The position numbers and the translations under genes were made by a program. Shown here piece after piece: positions 58,555 through 64,000 of a stretch of 64,000 bases of DNA. The stretch lies in contig JAPPGC010000047.1 in assembly GCA_028875125.1 (NCBI GenBank), positions 1 through 64,000 on the forward strand. Direction: 5' to 3'. This DNA comes from Bacteroidota bacterium. Its GTDB lineage: Bacteria; Bacteroidota; Rhodothermia; Rhodothermales; Bin80. A model generated the notes under the pieces. The model had not been told where the DNA came from. It saw nothing but the letters and a program-made list of their open reading frames with translations, and did not search any database. Position 1 is the stretch's first letter. The number at the start of each line of letters is the position of its first letter.

Positions 58555-61371
58555 GTGCCAACGATCGGTCAGTTAAGACTTAAGAGAACAATGGGAACTA
58601 ACGCTACAATACTCCTGATCAGCCCGCTAGGCAGGCCTGCCGGGGCCGCCTACAGGCCTCAACTCTCCGCAATGGGTCGGGCGATGGCCGCCATCATTCG
58701 TGCCAAAACCGCTAGGATCTGTACCCCCGTGCGCTGCGCCATAGTCCTACTGTGGACAATCATCCTGGCTACAGGGTCATCGGCACAGGTCAGTGTACAT
58801 CACACCGAAAACGGTTTGGAATTCTCCAACCAGCAGGTAAGGGTTGTCATTGAGAAAGATGAGTTTGGAGTCAGTCAGCACTTTTTTGCCGCCAGGGGCG
58901 GGAATTGGGTGGAGGTGGCCGAGGCCTTCAGGCCGCCATCCCCGCGACCTGTGAACACGACTGAGCTGTATTTGGATCGGTCCAATGAGCACGGTCGGGC
59001 GCTCGAAGTGGCGGATGACTACCGTATCATCGTCCCGGAGGTGCTTAATACGTTTGAAATTGCGGGACAGGACGATGATCAGGTGACTGTGACACTGTCG
59101 GGAAGTACACCGATCGCTGACATAGAGCAGTCGTTGACACTGCGCAGCGGTGCGGCTTCGGTGCACATCAATGTGCGGGCCGAGCTCAAGGGTGACCCGC
59201 CACAATTAGAATACCTGCTTTCCCCCATCGCATTTGCAGAAGGAGGTACTCCGGAATTCAGTCATGCGCCCGCATATAAGCGTTCTCCTGGTGATGTCAT
59301 TGCGGACCGTGTCTTTTTTGCGCCGACGGTAATGGTGCAGACCGGCGGGCAAGTCGCCGCCATTGTACCAGACCTGAATCTGATTAATGAGCACAGGGTT
59401 TATGCGGAACGGGCACGCCCACAGTGGCATCGTTGGATTTTTGGAGTGCCAATTGATTCGTCCAGAATAACATTGCCAGCCGTGTTGGACCTGGAACTTG
59501 TCTCCGGGATGACTAGTCAACCCCTGTTGGCTTACGGCCTAATGGACGTAATAGCAGAACAGCACGTGTTCTGGCGACATGTTAACGCCGGAGGCACATT
59601 TGTACGCACCCTTTCCGGCCATGAGTTGCAGTACGGTATGGATCTCCTTCTCGCTTCCGATGCACCGGCCCACCGCGGCTACCAGCGCGTTTCCCAATTC
59701 CTGTGGGAGCAGTATGGTCAGCACTATTTTCGGAAGCCACGACCACAGGCACTTCCATTTGCCGAATATGCCAGAGCCCTCTATCCGGCGAGCTTCGACT
59801 ACAAGGGATACACAGTGGAATTCGAGAACAATCAGCCGGTAATGGTCCAAAGATCCCAGGACGGGCCACAGGCTTGGACGTCCTGGCAGGAGTGGGAAAA
59901 GGACGGGCAGGAAATGGGCATGTTGCGGCTGACAGCGCCCCAATGGTTTCATCTGACCTACATCACAGCCTGGTGGAACAATGTCGCCGATGCGCTGGGG
60001 TTATCCTACTGGGGGGAGACATTGTCTGATGCATCATTCGAGGCTAAGGTCGATCGGATTATCAACTCGGTACTGGATGCCCCGCAGCAACAGGGGATGT
60101 TTCCGTCCCTGTATGACCTGGACAAGAAGTCCTGGCAGCGCAGCCTCTGGCGGTTTCCCGGGGAGGATTACGATCCAAATGTGACGCGCAACTACTGGGA
60201 CTGGCAGACATCGGATTATCACACGGCCGCGGCCGCTGTTACGGTCGGCTACCTGATGGAATTCTATCGTCTCGGACGGGAAGATCCGCACATTCTGGCA
60301 TTTGCGCAGCGATTTGGGGATTTTTTGATTGAGCGCATGGCCCCCGACGGCACCGTGCCCGCCTGGTTTGATGCCAATCTAGAGCCACGGTTGTCCATGC
60401 GGTGGAATGCGGAAGGAGGGGCGAATGTATGGGTACTCAGTGAGCTTTTTCGCGCAACGGGTAATCCCCTTTATCTGGATGCGGCCAGGCGAGCGGCGGA
60501 GTTTCTCTTGAGGGAAGTGCTTCCCACGCAACGCTGGGTTGACTTTGAGGCGCTTTACTCGTGCGCGGTGAAGGCCGAAACCTTCCATGATGAACGGACC
60601 GGGCAGCCGCCACGCAATGCAATGGCCATGTCATGGGCGCTGCAGGGCTTCGTTTCAATGTATGAAACAACCGGAGATCCCCAATACCTGGATGCTGCGG
60701 AGGCGGTTGCGGACTACGCAGTGCTGCTCCAAACGGTTTGGGCGCCACATTATATCATCACGGCCTATCCTTTTGGCGGTTTCACGTCGCAGATTGGGGA
60801 TGCCGAATGGCTTGACCAGCGGGATCACCGATTCGCAGGCATTCTGGTACGTCTGGGACTGCTGACCGGTCGCCAGGATTTCATTGAACGCGGCGTCGCG
60901 GCGGCGCGCTCATCCCTGACGCTGGTTACGCACCCCCGCCATACCACTAACGGAATCTACAATGCACCTACGTTTCCCTTCGGATTGGGGCCGGAGAATA
61001 TTGATCATGAAGGCTTTCCTCAGACCCCGCTACGTTCAGGGCCAAGTTGGGCGGAGGTGGGCGGTCTCATGGCAGCAGCAGATGTGCTTAAACAGTTGGG
61101 GAGCGTCTACATTGACGTAGCTCGTGATATCGCCGTGGGCGTGGACGGACTCGCCGTTGACGGCTATCACTTGGAAGGTCACTCTCTCACTATAGATATC
61201 ACAAAGTTGATGTCCGAACTGCCCTCGCCGTATGAGGAGCCCTATCCGGCGGTGATACGGATCGAGGGGCTGCCCGATGCGGGGCCCTATGACCTGACGA
61301 TTGATGGTCAGACCTACCCGGGACTACACGCCGAGGATTTGATCAGCTATTCAATTACTATAATGCCTTGA
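58555..61371 (+). CDS. Large exported protein with probable (alpha/alpha)6-barrel glycan-active domain
   Basis: 938 aa ORF (GTG start; N-terminus uncertain); NAEGGANVWVLSELFRATGNPLYLDAARRAAEFLL, NAMAMSWALQGFVSMYETTGDPQYLDAAEAVADYA. Confidence 0.7.
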   Translation: MPTIGQLRLKRTMGTNATILLISPLGRPAGAAYRPQLSAMGRAMAAIIRAKTARICTPVRCAIVLLWTIILATGSSAQVSVHHTENGLEFSNQQVRVVIEKDEFGVSQHFFAARGGNWVEVAEAFRPPSPRPVNTTELYLDRSNEHGRALEVADDYRIIVPEVLNTFEIAGQDDDQVTVTLSGSTPIADIEQSLTLRSGAASVHINVRAELKGDPPQLEYLLSPIAFAEGGTPEFSHAPAYKRSPGDVIADRVFFAPTVMVQTGGQVAAIVPDLNLINEHRVYAERARPQWHRWIFGVPIDSSRITLPAVLDLELVSGMTSQPLLAYGLMDVIAEQHVFWRHVNAGGTFVRTLSGHELQYGMDLLLASDAPAHRGYQRVSQFLWEQYGQHYFRKPRPQALPFAEYARALYPASFDYKGYTVEFENNQPVMVQRSQDGPQAWTSWQEWEKDGQEMGMLRLTAPQWFHLTYITAWWNNVADALGLSYWGETLSDASFEAKVDRIINSVLDAPQQQGMFPSLYDLDKKSWQRSLWRFPGEDYDPNVTRNYWDWQTSDYHTAAAAVTVGYLMEFYRLGREDPHILAFAQRFGDFLIERMAPDGTVPAWFDANLEPRLSMRWNAEGGANVWVLSELFRATGNPLYLDAARRAAEFLLREVLPTQRWVDFEALYSCAVKAETFHDERTGQPPRNAMAMSWALQGFVSMYETTGDPQYLDAAEAVADYAVLLQTVWAPHYIITAYPFGGFTSQIGDAEWLDQRDHRFAGILVRLGLLTGRQDFIERGVAAARSSLTLVTHPRHTTNGIYNAPTFPFGLGPENIDHEGFPQTPLRSGPSWAEVGGLMAAADVLKQLGSVYIDVARDIAVGVDGLAVDGYHLEGHSLTIDITKLMSELPSPYEEPYPAVIRIEGLPDAGPYDLTIDGQTYPGLHAEDLISYSITIMP

Positions 61372-61427
61372 ACTCAGGTTTGTATATTCAACGAACCACA
61401 ATCTGGGATCAACAATCTGACGCGCTG

Positions 61428-62663
61428 ATGACAACCAAATGCGCTATTGTGACTGCACTAATTTTGCTCGCAGCCTGCAACCCGCCCGCAACCACCATGG
61501 AGCCACTCCCCGAGACCGCCGCTTTTGGTGCAGACCTTGAATTTCTGCAAGAGCACACCAGCCTGGTAGTGCTCACTGACGCTGGAGGGCGGGCACAGGT
61601 TGCAGTCAGCCCTGACATGCAGGGACGTGTGTTGACCAGTACGGCCCAGGGCAACGAAGGCACCAGCTTTGGCTGGATTAACAGGACCGTGATTGCTTCC
61701 GGTCAGCGGCAGGAACACATCAATGTGTTTGGAGGGGAGGACCGCTTCTGGCTTGGCCCCGAGGGCGGACAGTTCTCGATATACTTCAAGGAAGGAGATC
61801 CTTTCGATCTGGATCACTGGTATGTACCGGAGGAGATTGACTGGGGGCCGTGGGCGCTCGTGTCGCAGTCTGCCGAGCAGGTCGCATTTGAAAAAGACAT
61901 GCGGCTTGCGAACTATTCCGGAACGGTCTTCGACCTGAAGGTGGATCGCACAGTACGGTTGCTCTCAGTGGACGCCGTAAATGTACTCTTGGGGCTGGAA
62001 ATCGACCCGGGTATCCACACAGTGGCGTTCGAATCCGTCAACACGGTCACCAACACTGGGAGTGAAGCCTGGACGGCAGAGACTGGACTTCTGTCCATCT
62101 GGGTTCTAGGGATGTACAATCCGTCGCCGACTACAACTGTGGTGGTACCTTACGCGGCTGGCAGTGAAGAGGATGCCGGTCCAGTGGTGAATGCGGCCTA
62201 TTTTGGGGAGGTACCCGCGGACCGGCTAACGCACGATGACGAGGTCGTTTATTTCAAGGGTGACGGCGAATTCCGCAGCAAGATCGGGTTTTCCAAGGCA
62301 CGCAGCATGCCGACATTCGGAAGCTTTGACGCAGCCAACGGGGTGCTGACGCTGGTACAGTATACCCAACCGGATGAGGATGATCTATACGTCAACTCCA
62401 TGTGGGAACTCCAGGAAGATCCTTTCAGCGGCGATGTGGTCAACAGCTACAATGATGGCCCCCCGGAGCCAGGCGTACCCCCATTGGGTCCCTTTTATGA
62501 ACTGGAAACCTCTTCTCCAGCAATGGCCCTGGCACCAGGTGAAGCGCATACACATGTGCATCGCACGATCCATTTGCAGGGAGATGAGGCGGCGCTTGAT
62601 CGCACTGCCGTAGCGGTGCTCGGCAAATCTTTGGATGCAATCCAGTCCGTATTCGGAGAGTAG
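61428..62663 (+). CDS. DUF6786-like exported lipoprotein
   Basis: MTTKCAIVTALILLAAC lipobox; HINVFGGEDRFWLGPEGGQFSIYFKEGDPFDLDHWYVP. Confidence 0.7.
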   Translation: MTTKCAIVTALILLAACNPPATTMEPLPETAAFGADLEFLQEHTSLVVLTDAGGRAQVAVSPDMQGRVLTSTAQGNEGTSFGWINRTVIASGQRQEHINVFGGEDRFWLGPEGGQFSIYFKEGDPFDLDHWYVPEEIDWGPWALVSQSAEQVAFEKDMRLANYSGTVFDLKVDRTVRLLSVDAVNVLLGLEIDPGIHTVAFESVNTVTNTGSEAWTAETGLLSIWVLGMYNPSPTTTVVVPYAAGSEEDAGPVVNAAYFGEVPADRLTHDDEVVYFKGDGEFRSKIGFSKARSMPTFGSFDAANGVLTLVQYTQPDEDDLYVNSMWELQEDPFSGDVVNSYNDGPPEPGVPPLGPFYELETSSPAMALAPGEAHTHVHRTIHLQGDEAALDRTAVAVLGKSLDAIQSVFGE

Positions 62664-63073
62664 GTGACGGCGAAATCTACACAAGTGATCCGAGATGATG
62701 GCTGATAAACTGGATTGCCAGCCAAGCTCACATACCCGGCATATAGGGATGCGATCCGGCCGAGGGGCAAAGGGCACCAACGGGGGTCAAAAGACTCTCC
62801 GGTCCAATGGAGCGATTACGACTGATGTGTCCGCATCTACTGAAAGGGTGAGCGGTCGCCAGATCAGGATACAGCCGCGCGCAGGGTGGCGTAGATTTAG
62901 GCGTTGGGAGCCATCGGAGGCACGCTGGGGCTGGGCTACGGTAACGGCCTCATCAGACCAGCCAAGGTTCCACGAGAATGCTAGCATCGTTGCCATCCGA
63001 CGGTATTTCCCCTTGAACACGTTGGACCAACAGTTGACAGGTATATTCCACTTTCATTAAAAAGGCGCTTTGA

Positions 63074-64000
63074 ATGCAGAATAAAGCGAGCAAAACTGAA
63101 CCCGGGCGGCAATTGAGGGGCACGTTGGTTCCCCGTGAGTATCTGTGGCCGTTCATACTGCTGACCAGTCTGTTTGCCTTCTGGGGTGTGGCAAACAACA
63201 TGACGGATGTGCTACTGGCCACCTTCAAGAAGATCATGAGCATGTCTGATTTCCAGACCAGCTGGATTCAGATTGCCTTCTACGGGTCCTATTTCTGTCT
63301 GGCGCTGCCAGCGGCTATTTTTATTCGGCGCTTCAGTTACAAGTCGGGGGTGATGCTGGGGCTGGGTCTCTTTGCGGCTGGAGCGTTGCTCTTTTTTCCC
63401 GCCAGCCAGACGATGGTATACGGACATTTTCTCGTAGCGCTGTTTATTCTGGCGGGCGGTCTATCGATACTGGAAACGAGCGCCAATCCATACGCAATCG
63501 CTATGGGGCCGGAGGCCAGTGCAACCCGCCGATTGAATCTGGCTCAGTCCTTTAATCCGCTGGGCTCTATAACGGGTGTGATTCTAGGCAAGCTTTTCAT
63601 CCTCTCCGGTCTCAATGAGGCATCCACCGAGGAACGGGCACAGATGGCTCCAGAGCAGCTGCAACAAATGCAAGAGGCGGAGCTGGCGGCGGTCATGGGG
63701 CCATATGTGACCATTGCCTTCATTATTGTTGGGGTGTGGATTCTGTTTGCCGTTACCAAATTCCCCCGGGCTTCAGACCAAGAAACGTCGGTAAATTTGT
63801 TGCCGACACTTAGGCGGCTGCTGGGACGCCCGCATTACGTCAAGGGTGTGATCGCCCAGTTCTTTTATGTAGGCGCCCAGATTGGCGTATGGTCATTTAC
63901 GATCCGGTACGTGATGAACGAGTTGGAAATGAACGAAGCGTCCGCCGCCAACTACTATCTGGCCTCGATTCTGTTGTTTTCGGCGTCCCGATTTGTGTGC
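63074..64000 (+). CDS. fucP: FucP-like sugar:H+ symporter (MFS), truncated by window end
   Basis: Own translation: PREYLWPFILLTSLFAFWGVANNMTDVLLATFKKIMSMSDFQTSWIQIAFYGSYF; ETSANPYAIAMGPEASATRRLNLAQSFNPLGSITGVILG. Confidence 0.92.
   Translation, partial: MQNKASKTEPGRQLRGTLVPREYLWPFILLTSLFAFWGVANNMTDVLLATFKKIMSMSDFQTSWIQIAFYGSYFCLALPAAIFIRRFSYKSGVMLGLGLFAAGALLFFPASQTMVYGHFLVALFILAGGLSILETSANPYAIAMGPEASATRRLNLAQSFNPLGSITGVILGKLFILSGLNEASTEERAQMAPEQLQQMQEAELAAVMGPYVTIAFIIVGVWILFAVTKFPRASDQETSVNLLPTLRRLLGRPHYVKGVIAQFFYVGAQIGVWSFTIRYVMNELEMNEASAANYYLASILLFSASRFVC

Noticed and set aside
63034-63060. TTGACA ... TTAAA promoter-like sequence upstream of fucP
   Set aside because: The -10 match is poor and promoter consensus in this phylum is uncertain; not enough to call a feature.

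Overview
The window looks like chromosome from a Bacteroidota/Rhodothermota-like bacterium (taxonomy inferred from gene content). About 40 CDSs and one tRNA-Arg(ACG) can be supported. Left half: class I fructose-bisphosphate aldolase, FAD oxidoreductase, KDG kinase, DASS transporter, xylulokinase, a compact tsaE-tsaB-tsaD operon, photolyase, several exported (Tat-like) enzymes, a CusCBA-type metal efflux operon preceded by a small His/Cys-rich exported protein, a secreted HNH plus Excalibur-like protein, and rhamnulokinase. Middle: DUF1080, Nif3-like, beta-propeller, sulfatase, PhoD-like genes and a YhaO/YhaN (SbcDC-like) pair. The intervals 32.3-34.5 kb and 38.6-39.1 kb are decayed 'graveyards' with IS21 (istB) and IS5-like transposase fragments. 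Right half (39-64 kb): a glycan-utilisation island with GH116, SusC/SusD, a second TonB receptor with a sorting-domain protein and a PorV-like protein, two Tat-type sulfatases flanking a translationally coupled ankyrin protein, a large alpha/alpha-barrel-like protein, a DUF6786-like lipoprotein and a FucP-like transporter running off the end. The most interesting non-gene signal is a set of diverged duplications in the island: a C-terminal GH116 pseudogene, a ~92 bp repeat, and shared promoter/leader/signal-peptide DNA in front of the two TonB receptors. All homology calls are by eye from motifs; no database search was run.
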